From positions 58,144,520-58,208,519 of the forward strand of contig NC_089235.1 of NCBI RefSeq assembly GCF_963924675.1: DNA of 64,000 nt, given 5' to 3'. Below are positions 47,472 to 59,015 of the stretch, one piece after another; the stretch's first letter is position 1; every line of letters starts with the position of its first letter. This DNA is from Phocoena phocoena. Its lineage: Eukaryota; Chordata; Mammalia; Artiodactyla; Phocoenidae. Made by a program: the position numbers and the translations under genes. The notes below the pieces were generated by a model. The model saw only the letters and a program-made list of their open reading frames with translations. It ran no database searches and was not told the origin of the DNA.

Positions 47472-49940
47472 AAGACCAATCACAAGCACTGAAATTGAAA
47501 CTGTGATTAAAAATCTTCCAGCAAACAAAAGCCCAGGAATAGATGGCTTCACAGGCGAATTCTATCAAACATTTAGAGAAGAGCTAACACCTATCCTTCT
47601 CAAACTCTTCCAAAATATAGCAGAGGGCGGAACACTCCCAAACTCATCTACAAGGCCACCATCACCCTGATACCAAAACCAGACAAGGATGTCACAAAGA
47701 AAGAAAACTACAGGCCAGTATCACTGATGAACATAGATGCAAAAATCCTCAACAAAATACTAGCAAACAGAATCCAACAGCACAGTAAGAGGATCAGACA
47801 CCATGATCAAGTGGGATTTATCCCAGGAATGCAAGTATTCTTCAATATATGCAAATCAATCAATGGGATACACCATATTAACAAACTGAACTAGAAAAAC
47901 CATATGATCATCTCAATAGATGAAGAGAAAGCTTTTGACAAAAGTCAACACACATTTATGATAAAAACCCTCCAGAAAGTAGGCATAGAGGGAACTTTCC
48001 TCAACATAATAATAAAGGCCATATATGACAAACCCACAGCCAACATGGTCCTTAATGGTGAAAAAGTGAAACCATTTCCACTAACATCAGGAACAAGACA
48101 AGGTTGCCCACTCTCACCACTATTATTCAACATAGTTTTGGAAGTTTTAGCCACGTTAATCAGAGAAGAAAAAGAAATAAAACAAATCCAAATTGGAAAA
48201 GAAGAAGTAAAGCTGTCACTGTTTGCAGATGACATGATACTATACACACAGAATCCTAAAGATGCTACCAGAAAACTACTAGAGCTAATCAATGAATTTA
48301 GTAAAGTAGCAGAATACAAAATTAATGCACAGAAATCTCTTGCATTCCTATACACTAATGATGAAAAATCTGAAAGTGAAATTAAGAAAACACTCCCATT
48401 TACCACTGCAACAAAAAGAATAAAGTATCTAGGAATAAACCTACCTAAGGAGACAGAAGACCAGTATGCAGAGAATTATAAGACACTGATGAAAGAAATT
48501 AAAGATGATACAAATAGATGGAGAAATATACCATGTTCTTGGAGTGGACGAATCAACATTGTGAAAATGACCCTACTACCCCAAAAAATCTACAAATCCA
48601 AGGCAATCCCTATCAAACTACCACTGGCATTTTTCACAGAACTAGAACAAAAATTTCACAATTTGTATGGAAACACAAAAGAGCCCGAATAGCCAAAGCA
48701 ATCTTGAGAAAGAAAAGTGGAGCTGGAGGAATCAGGCTCCCTGACTTCAGACTATACTACAAAGCTACAGTAATCAAGACAGTATGATACTGGCACAAAA
48801 AAAGAAATATAGATCAATGGAACAGGATAGAAAACCCAGAGATAAACCCACACACATATGGTCACCTTATCTTTGATAATGGAGGCAAGAATATACAGTG
48901 GAGAAAAGACAGCCTCTTCAATAAGTGGTGCTGGGACAACAGGACAGTTACATGTAAAAGAATGAAATTAGAACACTCCCTAGCACCATACACAAAAATA
49001 AGCTCAAAATGGATTAAAGACCTAAATGTAAGGCCAGACACTATCAAACTCTTAGAGGAAAACATAGGCAGAACACTCTATCACATAAATCACAGCAAGA
49101 TCTTTTGACCCACCTCCTAGAGAAATGGAAATAAAAACAAAAATAAACAAATGGGACCTATTGAAACTTAAAAGCTTTTGCACAGCAAAGGAAACCATTA
49201 GCAAGATGAAAAGACAACCCTCAGAATGGGAGAAAATATTTGCAAATGAAGCAACTGACAAAGGATTAATCTCCAAAACATACAAGCAACTCATGCAGCT
49301 CAATTTCAAAAAAACAAACAACCCACTCCAACAATGGACAGAAGACCTAAACAGACATTTCTCCAAAGAAGATATACAGATTGCCAACAGACACATGAAA
49401 GAATGCTCAACATCATTAATCATTAAAGGAATGCAACTCAAAAGTAAAATGAGGTATCACCTCACACCAGTTAGAATGACCATCATCAAAAAATCTACAA
49501 ACAATAAATGCTGGAGAGGGTGTGGAGAAAAGAGAACCCTCTTGTACTGTTGATGGGAATGTAAATTGATACAGCCACCATGCAGAACAGTATGGAGGTT
49601 CCTTAAAAAACTAAAAATAGAACTACCATACGACCCAGCAATGCCACTACTGGGCATATACCCTGAGAAAACCATAATTCAAAAAGAGTCATGTACCAAA
49701 ATGTTCACTGCAGCTCTATTTACAATAGCCAGGACATGGAAGCAACCTAAATGTCCATCAACAGATGAATGGATAAAGAAGATGTGGCACATATATACAA
49801 TGGAATATTACTCAGCCATAAAAAGAAACGAAACTGAGTTATTTGTAGTGAGGTGGATGGACCTAGAGCCTGTTATACAGAGTGAAGTAAGTCAGAAAGA
49901 GAAAAACAAATACTGTATGCTAACACATATATATATGGAA
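47472..49940 (+). pseudogene. L1 ORF2 (reverse transcriptase) pseudogene, partial
   Basis: The frame reads through fingers-palm segments ([17 protein letters not shown], then [12 protein letters not shown]), the [19 protein letters not shown] block and the catalytic FADDMILY motif at about 48223-48246. The C-terminal region follows, ending near QKEKNKYCMLTHIY. Breaks: a frameshift near 47645; an in-frame TAG at 47892-47894; a frameshift near 48645; TGA in place of a conserved Trp codon near 48785 and again at 49551-49553; a stop near 49106. Extra TA at the (TA)n near 49930 also removes the normal stop. The longest intact piece is 47895-48692. It is non-functional. Confidence 0.93.
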
Positions 49941-50357
49941 TCTAAAAAAAAAGAAAAAAATGGTCATGAAGAGCCTAGGGGCAAGACAGGAATAAAGACG
50001 TAGACCTACTAGAGAATGGACTTGAGGATACGGGGAGGGGTAAGGGTAAGCTGGGATAAAGTGAGAGAGTGGCATGGACATATATACTCCTCTAAACGTA
50101 AAATAGATAGCTAGTGGGAAGCAGCTGCATAGCAGAGGGAGATCAGCTCCGTGTTTTGTGACCACCTAGAGGGGCAGGATAGGGAGGGTGGGAGGGAGGG
50201 AGACGCAAGAGGGAAGAGATATGGGGACATATGTATAGGTATAACTGATTCACTTTGTTATAAAGCAGAAACTAACACACCATTGTAAAGCAATTATACT
50301 CCAATAAAGATGTTAAAATAAATAAATAAATAGATAAATAAATAAGTAAATAAAAAA
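47472..50357 (+). mobile_element. 5'-truncated L1 LINE with 13-bp TSD
   Basis: About 2.9 kb comprising the 3' part of ORF2 (reverse transcriptase onwards), the 3' UTR with its G-rich tract (50171-50200), CTCCAATAAAGATG and an AAATAAATAAATAG-type tail. The 13-bp target-site duplication GAAAAGGCACTAC at 47459-47471 and 50358-50370 proves a single insertion by target-primed reverse transcription. The 5' end falls inside ORF2, so ORF1 and the endonuclease domain are absent and the copy cannot move itself. It is the largest element in the window. Confidence 0.98.
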
Positions 50358-50370
50358 GAAAAGGCACTAC

Positions 50371-51569
50371 CTACCTCTTTTCTAAAATTGTAAGCCAGCT
50401 ATAGATACAAATGCACACCGATTTGCAAATTTCATTCATGCAGTTTAACATAGCAAAGAAATAGCACTATAATTGGCTCACAGTAGCCTCTAAAATGAAC
50501 GATGGTTTGAAAGGCATATAGGTGACAAGAACTGGATTTCCTCCAGACAAAAAACAGCTGAGAACAAGGGAGGCTATTTCCCGGTTTCAAATGTTCTGTC
50601 ATGGAAAAGTGTGTGTTTGACTCATAGTTGCTTTGTAAAGTATGTTTTCCCCTCTTTAATCACTGTAATACTATAATTCTGGAGAAAAATATAATAATTT
50701 TATTCTTGCTATAGAATGGGATGAGGTCATCAAAAGTCAAATCTTTTATATAGTGAAAGCATCTTTTTTCATTAAGATAAACCAGCATCAGTGTATCTCA
50801 AAACAAGGCAGGCTACTTCCCAGTTAGAAAATCTAAGCATTCCTTCCATCTTTAACACGATTATTAATGCCATGTATTTTTTGAGCTTAAGCGTAAAATA
50901 AGATTCTGGCAGAGAAAACATAGGCAAACACAGTATCACAATATGTCTATATTCATTCTATATCCATTTTAACTATCTAATATTCAATATTGAAAGATTC
51001 AATAAAAGTGAGAATAGTCAATATTTCATATAAATTTGCAACTTTTAGCCTTGTAACACTAACCTGGGAGAAGCAAGTCAATACAATGTCCTACAACAGA
51101 AGAAATATCTATAGTATCAAGATATTAAAGACATCTCAAATATTGCCACAGGAAGCAATCAGAGACTAGAAGTCAGGTTTCCTAAATCCTCGTCCTGTTT
51201 CCTTTCAGTTCTTTAGAGTGTTGCTTCCATGTTATTTGCTTTGTAACATATCATAAAAGTATTCTTCTTGACAATACTTCAGCTTCAACTAAAATAACAT
51301 CACAGGAGTACTACTTCTCCTGGGAATAAGTTTCTACAATGCCATCTTCAAAATTTGGTATTTGAGGAAAGACACTGTATTAGTTTCCCAATTTTATCTC
51401 ACTGATAGAGCCTTCAAAAACTATCCTAGAGTACTGTTTGATGCGTTCTAAGAGAAATTCCAGAAAATACCAGTTGAATGAAGAATGTACCACCAATCTT
51501 GAAGAACAAGTTGTCCTGAGGCATCACCTCTAGATCTACATTGCCTTTTGAGACTATGGAATCTGGAAC
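50371..51569. other. AT-rich unique DNA
   Basis: No gene or recognised repeat; it begins right after the second copy of the L1 target-site duplication. Confidence 0.45.
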
Positions 51570-52155
51570 TCCTTGGAATAAGCAGAATCCTAAAATGAGT
51601 CTCCAAGACTCCCGGCCCTGGCTGACCCACACCTTCTCCGGCCACTCAGTCACCCTGATCTTGGTGTTGCTGTGAAGGGATTTTGCAGATGTAAGTAAAG
51701 TCCCAAATCAGTTAACCTTATGATGGGAAGATTACCCAGGTGCGCCTAACCAAATCACATGAGTCCTATAAAAACAAAGAGATTTCTCTGGTCTCAGAAG
51801 AAAAAGAGAGGTGTAGCCCACCTTGCCTAGAAGAGAGCAAACATTTATGGGGCCCAAGAGGGCAAGAAACTGCCAATAGGAGCTGAGAGTGGTCTCCAGC
51901 CAACAGCTAAAAGGAAAATGGTACCTCAGTCCTAGAGCTGCAAAGAAATGAATTCTGCCAACAGCCAGTGAGCTCAGAGGAGGTCTCTGAGCCCAGGTGA
52001 AAGCTACAGCCCTAGACGACACCTCAGTTTCAGCCCAGTGAGACCCTAATCCAGTCTCCTGACCTACAGAAATAGGTGAGGGAATAAATTTGCAATATCT
52101 TTTGCAAAAGCTGCTCAGTTTGTAATTTGTTACACAGCAACAGGAAAGCAATCCG
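51570..52155 (+). mobile_element. ERVL-MaLR solo LTR (MLT1-like)
   Basis: The landmarks run GGATTTTGCAGATGTAAGTAAAG, then TTATGATGGGAAGATTACCCAGG, AATCACATGAGTCCTATAAAAAC, CTCAGTCCTAGAGCTGCAAAG and AATTCTGCCAACAGCC. The terminus is AATAAATTTGCAATATC to CTCAGTTTGTAATTTGTTACACAGCAACAGG. This order fits a mammalian apparent LTR retrotransposon LTR. I see no internal region or second LTR, so it is probably a solo LTR. The precise subfamily is uncertain. The 139-codon minus ORF inside it is a chance frame. Confidence 0.6.
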
Positions 52156-52217
52156 CTTCTTTAGTTTTTTAATGTATCCCATGCTTCCTGAATGGATATA
52201 GGAATACAATGTATATA

Positions 52218-52532
52218 GAAATACATTTCTATATACAGAAATGTATTTACTATATATAGGAATACATTTCTTTTCTTTTTCTTTTTTTTTTTTTTTTGCG
52301 GTACACGGGCCTCTCACTGTTGTGGCCTCTCCCATTGCGGAGCACAGGCTCCGAACGCGCAGGCTCAGCGGCCATGGCTCACGGGCCCAGCCGCTCCGCG
52401 GCATGTGGGATCTTTCCGGACCGGGGCACGAACCCATGTCTCCTGCATCGGCAGGCGGATTCTCAACCACTGCGCCACCAGGGAAGTCCAGAAATACATT
52501 TCTATATTCAGAAATGTATTTACTATATATAG
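52218..52532. repeat. 42-bp palindromic tandem unit split by a SINE
   Basis: A 42-base unit (GAAATACATTTCTATATACA, then GAAATGTATTTACTATATATAG) occurs at 52218-52259 and, with one substitution, at 52491-52532. A partial unit start (52260-52271) precedes the SINE. Each unit is itself an inverted repeat: GAAATACATTTCT pairs with AGAAATGTATTT. Confidence 0.85.
52272..52489 (-). mobile_element. CHR-type tRNA-Glu SINE, antisense
   Basis: A T-rich tail, then GCGGTACACGGGCCTCTCAC, and at the far end GCGCCACCAGGGAAGTCC, the reversed head. The duplicated site is AATACATTTCT (52261-52271 and again within 52491-52503). It inserted into the second unit of the 42-bp tandem repeat. The head ends GACTTCCC rather than GGCTTCCC on the minus strand, a subfamily-type variant. 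Confidence 0.96.
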
Positions 52533-52554
52533 TCAACTGATATAGCCAATATTA

Positions 52555-52870
52555 TATACAGCCACTCTGGAGGGGAATGGTAAAGAACTCTGCCATAATC
52601 CCTGCCAGGGTTTAGTGTGGAGATGAGGGAAAAAGGCACAGACATAAGAAATAGCTCAATGACAACCCAGGTTACAGCACGAATCATCAGAAGGGGTTGA
52701 CCTAGAACATGATATGATTTGGGAAGATAATCCTGGCAGAAACTGCTGGTGGACAGGAGAGAAGAAAGAGACCAGGAAGACCAGGTAACAGACCACAGGC
52801 ACTACCATTAAAAGAGAAGGAAAGAGGCCTATGGTGAGCCATGGGAATGAAAGAGAAAGAATTCACTGTG
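52555..52870 (-). repeat. L2 LINE internal fragment, antisense
   Basis: GAACATGATATGATTTGGGAAGATAATCCTGGCAGAAACTGCTGGTGGACAGGAGAGAAG, then GACCAGGAAGACCAGG, matches antisense L2 ('gacatgatctgatttac..agatcactctggctgctgtgtggagaatgg..agggagacc'). Edges are approximate. Confidence 0.6.
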
Positions 52871-52954
52871 ACATAACTGAAAGAAGACTAGACCTCACTG
52901 TCTTCTCCATCACACTGTGAGATGTTTATATCCACCTTAGAGGGTAATCTTTGC

Positions 52955-53110
52955 AATCCATTCATGCAACCAAGTGTTTACTGGGTACCCCCTGTGTGCT
53001 AGGCACATTGAAGGTGCTAGAAATACAGCAGAGAGCGAGGCAAATGCCATGCCTTTAAGGAGTTTCCCTTCTGGGAAAAAGCAGAAAGTCAAAAAGCAGA
53101 CAAATCATGT
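52955..53110 (-). repeat. L2 LINE 3' end, antisense
   Basis: CAAGTGTTTACTGGGTACCCCCTGTGTGCTAGGCACATTGAAGGTGCTAGAAATACAGCAGAGAGCGAGGCAAATGCC is a recognisable antisense L2 terminus. Relative to the neighbouring L2 fragment the order is reversed, so the two are separate copies. Confidence 0.8.
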
Positions 53111-53324
53111 AATTCCAGAAGGCACTAAGTTTGAATTACTTGTTGCAAAGCCTAGCATTGTTGAATAAGCAAGAAGGATGACAGATGAGGGATGAGAAAA
53201 GAAGGAAAAAGAGAGTGAAGAGTCAAGCACAATCTGAGTTTTTGTGCAAGAAAGACTGAAGAAAAGGTAATAGCAATGAAAGAAATAGAGAGCCTGAAAA
53301 TAAACCTGAAACAAACCTCTCTGT

Positions 53325-53478
53325 TCCTGTTTTTTTCGTTGATAAAATGGGCATAATAATGTTTGCCTCATGGTGTTTGCCTCAATAGGGTTCTTAGGAA
53401 CAAATAAACTAAAATATGTACAGAGCTTAGGATGGAGCACAGTAGAGAGTAATCACTATGTAAGAATAAGCTACTATT
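53325..53478 (+). repeat. MIR SINE, 3' half
   Basis: GTTGATAAAATGGGCATAATAATGTTTGCCTCATGG, then AGGGTTCTTAGGAACAAATAAAC, then CAGAGCTTAGGATGGAGCACAGTAGAGAG and TAAGCTACTATTTT follow the MIR 3' part. Confidence 0.75.
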
Positions 53479-53709
53479 TTAATTATTTGCTCTTTTAAAA
53501 AAATTCACTAATGACTACTATCCATACCACTTTCTCAGTCATTGGTAAATGTGCACTATAAAGGAAACACACTCTCTCTATCTTGCATTAAACAAAGGTA
53601 ACAGATTGGAAGATGTTATTGTTAAACCTGAAGTCAAGAAAGATGGATTATTTTTTTCAAAATTCATACTGAATTGTGTTTTCTGATATTTATTAAACAT
53701 CAGAAATAG

Positions 53710-53812
53710 CAGTTCTCGATTGGGACATGGATGGACAGTCAACTGATGGAGCAGGTGGAGGTTTCCATATTCATCAAAAAAGGGCGTGGACTAAAAAGAT
53801 TGAGAAATATTG
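53710..53812. mobile_element. small hAT-type MITE relic
   Basis: The left end CAGTTCTCGATTGGGAC and the right end GATTGAGAAATATTG are diverged inverted repeats of the hAT form (CAGTGGTTCTCAA...). The length is about 103 bp. The interior contains GGACAGTCAACTGATGG. The family is not identified. Confidence 0.5.
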
Positions 53813-53894
53813 CCCTACCACATATGGAGAAATCTTTATAACCCAAGTACAGCCATGGATTTGACATGAATGACTTGCTAAAAAATGAGTCTGA

Positions 53895-54093
53895 GGGGCT
53901 TCCCTGGAGGCGCAGTGGTTGAGAGTCCGCCTGCCGATGCGGGGGACGCGGGTTCGTGCCCCGGTCCGGGAAGATACCGCATGCCGCGGAGCGGCTGGGC
54001 CCGTCAGCCATGGCCGCTGGGCCTGCGCGTCCGGAGCCTGTGCTCCGTGACGGGAGGGGCCACAGCGGTGAGGGGCCTGCGTGCCGGAAAAAA
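53895..54093 (+). mobile_element. CHR-type tRNA-Glu SINE with 15-bp TSD
   Basis: Head GGGGCTTCCCTGGAGGCGCAG, box B GGTTCGTGCCC, a GC-rich body with many CpGs and a short A tail. A perfect 15-bp duplication AAAAAATGAGTCTGA lies at 53880-53894 and 54094-54108. The unbroken duplication and CpG richness indicate a young insertion. Two body changes (CCCGTCAGCC, CTCCGTGACGGG) distinguish it from its neighbours. Confidence 0.97.
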
Positions 54094-54108
54094 AAAAAAT
54101 GAGTCTGA

Positions 54109-55181
54109 AAATTAATTCTTTAGGATAAATCCAATAAAGGATAAACCTGTCTGTGTAAAGTGAAATTTGCAAATTGCACATCTCAGTTTCAGTATTAATG
54201 AAAATGTGTGCTACTGTTCTCAGTTTCCACAACTTCCTAATTACTCATACATTGAGAAAACCTGATTCACCATCATAAATCTGCTCAAAAAATATGAAGT
54301 GGTAAAAATGACATACACAATAAAGGAGACTATTCCTAATGCCTCATTTCAGTTCCTGGTAATATTAGTAGCAAAGGATATACTTTAGCCCTTTCAGGAC
54401 ACACGAAGGTATGGCTTACTATGTTCCCAGCAGCAATTCCCACATAAACTTCATAGTCTATGACATGATACCCTTCCTTAACTGTGACTGGCCAAGTGAT
54501 TATCAATTAATGACATTTTTTTCTCATAAAAAACTAATAAAAGTTGTAACAGCTGCCATGGTTCAATATTTAAATGAAGAAGTAAAATTGAAACAAATGA
54601 AAAAAGATATATGTGTGTGTGTGTATATATATATATATATGAATAGTAATAGCAGACGTGTGAGCAGAGAATCTAAAGCCATATCTAAAAGTCAAATGTA
54701 ACCAATAGCTAGCCTCTTTCCCGCTTCCAGTGCTAGGAACAAGGCACAAAGCTAAAGTAACTCACTCAGGGCCATTCATACAGAGGATTAAAAAGCATGT
54801 TTTTCTCAATTTAAAAAATTGTTATTTTTCTTTTTTTATTGTCATTGTGTATGTGTTGGGGAAGGGTCATGGTGACCCATCAATTAGGTTTAGTTTTAGT
54901 ATAAGTAAAGCAGCCAACGAGTAACTGCCATTTTTTAAAAGAGCCTCTCTTGAATCTTTCAGAGACTAAAATTTTCCTTCTCATTCAAGATGCCTTTGGA
55001 GAATTCATACCCAAAGGTAGAAAGCAAGCTATTTAATGATAGAGACTGGATAATTCAGAATTAAAATAATCAGCTCATAAGTCATTGAGGCTTATTATAA
55101 TTGAGGTTAGGGTATGTATGTTTCAATACTTGAAAAATGTTCTCATAAGAATAACTACATACTCTTTTTGGTAGGTCACAA
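54109..55181. other. unique DNA with a GT/TA microsatellite
   Basis: No gene. A compound (TG)n(TA)n tract lies at about 54606-54640. No transposon recognised. Confidence 0.5.
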
Positions 55182-55195
55182 CTACTTCTACTTTT

Positions 55196-55492
55196 TTTTT
55201 TTAAATAAATTTATTTACTTATTTATTTATGGCTGCGTTGGGTCTTTGTTGCTGCGCACGGGCTTTCTCTAGTTGCGGTGAGTGAAGGCTACTCTTCGTT
55301 CCGGTGCGCGGGCTTCTCATTGCAGTGGCTTCTCTTGTTGCAGAGCATGGGCTCTAGGCAAGCAGGCTTCAGTAGTTGTGGCACATGGGCTTAGTTTCTC
55401 CACGGCATGTGGGATCTTCCCGGACCAGGGCTCGAACCCATGTTCCCTGCATTGGCGGGCAGATTCTTAACCACTGCGCCACCAGGGAAGTC
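55196..55492 (-). mobile_element. long CHR-family SINE (older subtype), antisense
   Basis: It reads, on the plus strand, AATAAATTTATTTACTTATT, GGCTGCGTTGGGTCTTTG, TTGCTGCGCACGGGC and onward to GCGCCACCAGGGAAGTCC. It is about 300 bp, clearly longer than the other seven SINEs because of an extra ACTAGAGAAAG-type middle section. A 13-bp duplication CTACTTCTACTTT flanks it (about 55182-55194 and 55493-55505). This layout is the CHR-1-like SINE found in ruminants and whales. Confidence 0.95.
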
Positions 55493-55505
55493 CTACTTCT
55501 ACTTT

Positions 55506-56323
55506 CTTTTAATCGTGACAACATTTCTGTCCTCTAAAAGTACAACTCTGATGATTTTCACTTTCACCCCATCATAATAACACCCTTCGCCTACAGAAAA
55601 ACAATCTATGTAACTTAGTTTGGCCTTTGTATTCTCCATATCCTGCTCCCATTCAGTCTAAACTTGGATACATATCTAGTCTCAAGTGAATTACATGGTG
55701 TATACATTTTCATTTGAGATATGCGGGATGCTATTAAAATGCTAGCACTTCTCATTACAGCACGTTTGGATGTACTTTCCTATTTCATTTTTATGTGGCC
55801 ACATTGCCCAGTTTCTCCCATCGTACAAAACCAAAACTAAAACTCTGGTTGAATCCTAGTCTTAAAAAGCAACAAGCCTTTAAGGAAAAACAAGTTAAAC
55901 CTTTTCCCTATTCTGCTTTTTAGAAAAGATGCAGAATTATTCCTGTAGCATTCAATCTTTCCTAATTAAAAAAGTCTACAGCCTACCATTGTCTGACACA
56001 ATTTGGTTCAACAATCACGTATTTCTTGGTTTACTAATAGAGAGTTAGATTTTTAAACATTGCTTAAAGAGTGTACATTTTGTTTTCATTGACTTGTATC
56101 AAAAGATCATGAATTATGACGCTCTGAGGACACGTTATGTTCTGATTTCACAGCGAAGTGTGGCTTTAAGCAGGAAGAATTTGTCTATGACATTTTGAAG
56201 AGGACACTAAATGTTATCAGAAATATACTTTTGTTAGAATCCCTGTTAGTATGAATTAGGTTTTTTGAAAGAGCTTCTTTAAAGTTACAACTTTCTGAAA
56301 CATTCACATTGTTTTTTAAAAAC
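55506..56323. other. AT-rich unique DNA
   Basis: No gene and no recognisable repeat. Confidence 0.45.
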
Positions 56324-56332
56324 ATTCAAAGA

Positions 56333-56522
56333 GGGCTTCCCTGGTGGCGCAGTGGTTGAGAGTCCGCCTGCCAATGCAGGGGACACAGGTTCATGCCCTG
56401 GTCCGGAAGGATCCCACATGCCGCGGAGCAGCTGGGCCCGTGAGCCATGGCTGCTAAGCCTGCGGGTCCGGAGTCTGCGCTCCACAACGGGACAGGCCAC
56501 AGCAGTGAGAGGCCCGCGTACC

Positions 56523-56553
<31 letters not shown>
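56333..56553 (+). mobile_element. CHR-type tRNA-Glu SINE with long A tail
   Basis: Head GGGCTTCCCTGGTGGCGCAG to GGCCCGCGTACCGC, followed by about 29 pure A. A 9-bp duplication ATTCAAAGA flanks it (56324-56332, 56554-56562). Box B has decayed (GGTTCATGCCC), a CpG-to-TpG change. The long pure tail is compatible with recent insertion. Confidence 0.97.
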
Positions 56554-56556
<3 letters not shown>

Positions 56557-56562
56557 CAAAGA

Positions 56563-58539
56563 ACAAGTGTATGATATTTTACCATTCTTTTATATCTCTA
56601 GCAGCATATTTCTTATTTTCTCATATTAATTCCTTATAAGAAACTAATGTTTCTTGATCCATCTTAAACTTAATTTTTTAAAAAAGCCATTTCCTATGCT
56701 ATATATGTAAAGATGCATTGTATTGTTTTGTGCCCCTCCATCCTCCGCTAGGGAAAAGTTACTGATCCTCTAATTTCCTTTTTTTACCTAAATGTAAGTG
56801 TAGAAGAAAAAAGGATGAAATAATGTCTGTGGAATTTGGCTGATGGCTATCTCTACACTTCATTCCCTTTTGTTTTTACACTTGTATTTTTATATAGATA
56901 TCAGTGCAAGGCACATACGGAGGTTCTGTCAAACAAATTTTTATCTTACTAAAATAAGGGCATTTTACTGGGGCAACACCAAGTTTTATAGGGAATTCTT
57001 AAATGTCTCAATTCTCATAAAATCCAGAAATTATAATAAGCAAGTAGTAAGTCTGTAAAATAACTCTTTGCCTCACAATTTTTCCTTAAGGTGAGGATAA
57101 TTTAAAATATCTTTATTATGAGGTTAAAGAGGTTTAGTTAATTATACCATTGCATTTATTCAAAATCTTTCAATTACATGCCACACCCTAAAATCCATAT
57201 AAAACCTACTATATACATTCACGTGCATGTAATGCATGTTTATGCAGGTAAAATTACTCTTTTCCTAATAGAGTTAATGAATAGGATTGTAACAATTTGG
57301 AATTCCAGAGTGTAAATTCACATTTCTCCTAGAAGCTGCACATTTAGTACAGCAATCAATATATTTCAGTCTTTTATTTTGTATCCTTCTTGAGTCAATG
57401 GACTACCTTTCTGCTTTTAAAACTTGTGTTTGTCTTTTACTGCTGTTGCGAACGGTCACAGGTTGATCTGCCCACATAATTCCATTGTCCTGGACCACAG
57501 AATTAATCTCATGGAATTTGAAACTGTGATTATCTTCTAACAAATCTTTCCTTGAAGTTGCTATCAAGGATGAAAAAATATTCTTCCAGCATTTTGGGTG
57601 TTGGTTTATTATTTTGTAAACTGGAAAGCAATTTCTCCTCTATCCAGATTAAATCGAGGATAGACTACAGCTCTTTGAGTACAAACCTGGTGGGATCCTT
57701 TGTACTCATAATCTAATTCCACCATTATCTAAACATGGCATAAAGAAATAACAAAATACTGGAACATATATTCTCAACTTTAATTTTTCAGAAAAATTCT
57801 TCAACATATTATTCAGGATGCCATTTTTTGTTTGGTAACGCTTTTCTTCGTAAGCGCTAACTGGAAGATAAACGAAGTAGCATCTGAACTTCCGGTGCAG
57901 CTTTGTTACTCACTATCTTCTTTGATGAGACCTTTGTGTCTTTTTCATAATGTCACAGGTAGCTGAATTTGCCAGATTTTATCTCCAAATAAAGGAGTTA
58001 TTTGCATGCAATTTAGATTCTAAGATATGCCACTGGAAGGAGAGTATGAACAGTCCCATAACACATTATATTGTTACTGAACTCATTTTGAAGTACTATT
58101 GGTTTGCTTTTGTCCTTTAGCTTTGTCTTGGCTGTAGTCTCTCCCCTCACAGTGCCAACAGAAAGGAATCATGGAACAGTTGACAATGCTGCCTTCCCAG
58201 CTGACGAGAATCTGGCAGCCATTAGAGTCACTGTCTAATGATCAATAACGAGAGGACAAGTTAACCCAACCTATTACAGGTTTAGCAGCGAAGAATAAAG
58301 CCAAACACAAAATAGTTAAATTTTTAGAATAAATGAAATTTGTAGAAAGTTAATATCCGTGGGATATACTTTTTTGTGTGTAAAGTTTCTTTAATAAATG
58401 AAATACCTCAAGGAGGGCCTGATGATTATAAAGGGTTAAGAGTCTTTTAACTTCAAACCAGCTCTCCCTTGGCTTCTAATATATACATATTTAAAAATTT
58501 CAAAAAAACCGAGAATCAAAAAATTGAGGGGAAGGAGAC
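56563..58539. other. AT-rich unique DNA
   Basis: No gene. Block 57420-57740 has more balanced composition but matches nothing I know. Confidence 0.45.
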
Positions 58540-58830
58540 TGGATTAGTGGGAAATACTTCAGAGACTGTGGATCTTAAAGAAAATATTGACTTTAGGTAG
58601 AAAAGAAAGGGCAAGGGCGCTCTTGAAAAGGGACCTTGCTTAAGCAAAGACTCAGAGGTGAGAATGTTCATGAAATATATTTAGGGGTCATCGGGACAAC
58701 AGCTAGATACATTTTCCATGAGTTAGTTGGAAAGGCAGATAACTTAGCAGCAATAGGCCTAGTTTCATTGCTAGAATATCTAAGCATTTCGTGAGAAACA
58801 GGAGCCACTGAATTTTTTGGGAAATAGTTG
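58540..58830 (-). repeat. L2 LINE internal fragment, antisense
   Basis: GGGCGCTCTTGAAAAGGGACC, then AAGCAAAGACTCAGAGGTGAGAATG, resembles antisense L2 ('aggcctctctgaggaggtgacatttgagcagagacctgaagg'). Strongly diverged. Confidence 0.4.
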
Positions 58831-58854
58831 TATTTACTGAATGCCATGCACCAT

Positions 58855-59015
58855 GCATCACTAAGTTTATCATTTTTATTTAATTCAATCCATGAAACTA
58901 TGGGGTGGGTGCTCTCGTCATTCTATTTTATAGGTGAGGAAACTGAGTCTTAGACAATTAATTGGTCCAAAGTCACATGATGAGTAAGTGGCAGAAACAC
59001 GATTTGAACCTATAT
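58855..59015 (-). repeat. MIR-family SINE, antisense
   Basis: ATTTTATAGGTGAGGAAACTGAGTCTTAGACAATTAATTGGTCCAAAGTCACATGATGAGTAAGTGGCAGAAACACGATTTGAACC is the antisense MIR/MIR3 core. Confidence 0.85.

Noticed and set aside
47945..48406. 153-codon minus-strand ORF
   Set aside because: It is the antisense shadow of the L1 ORF2 pseudogene, which shows the real motifs on the plus strand.
52030..52536. 168-codon minus-strand ORF
   Set aside because: It runs across an LTR end, a tandem repeat and a SINE, three unrelated pieces, so it is a chance frame.
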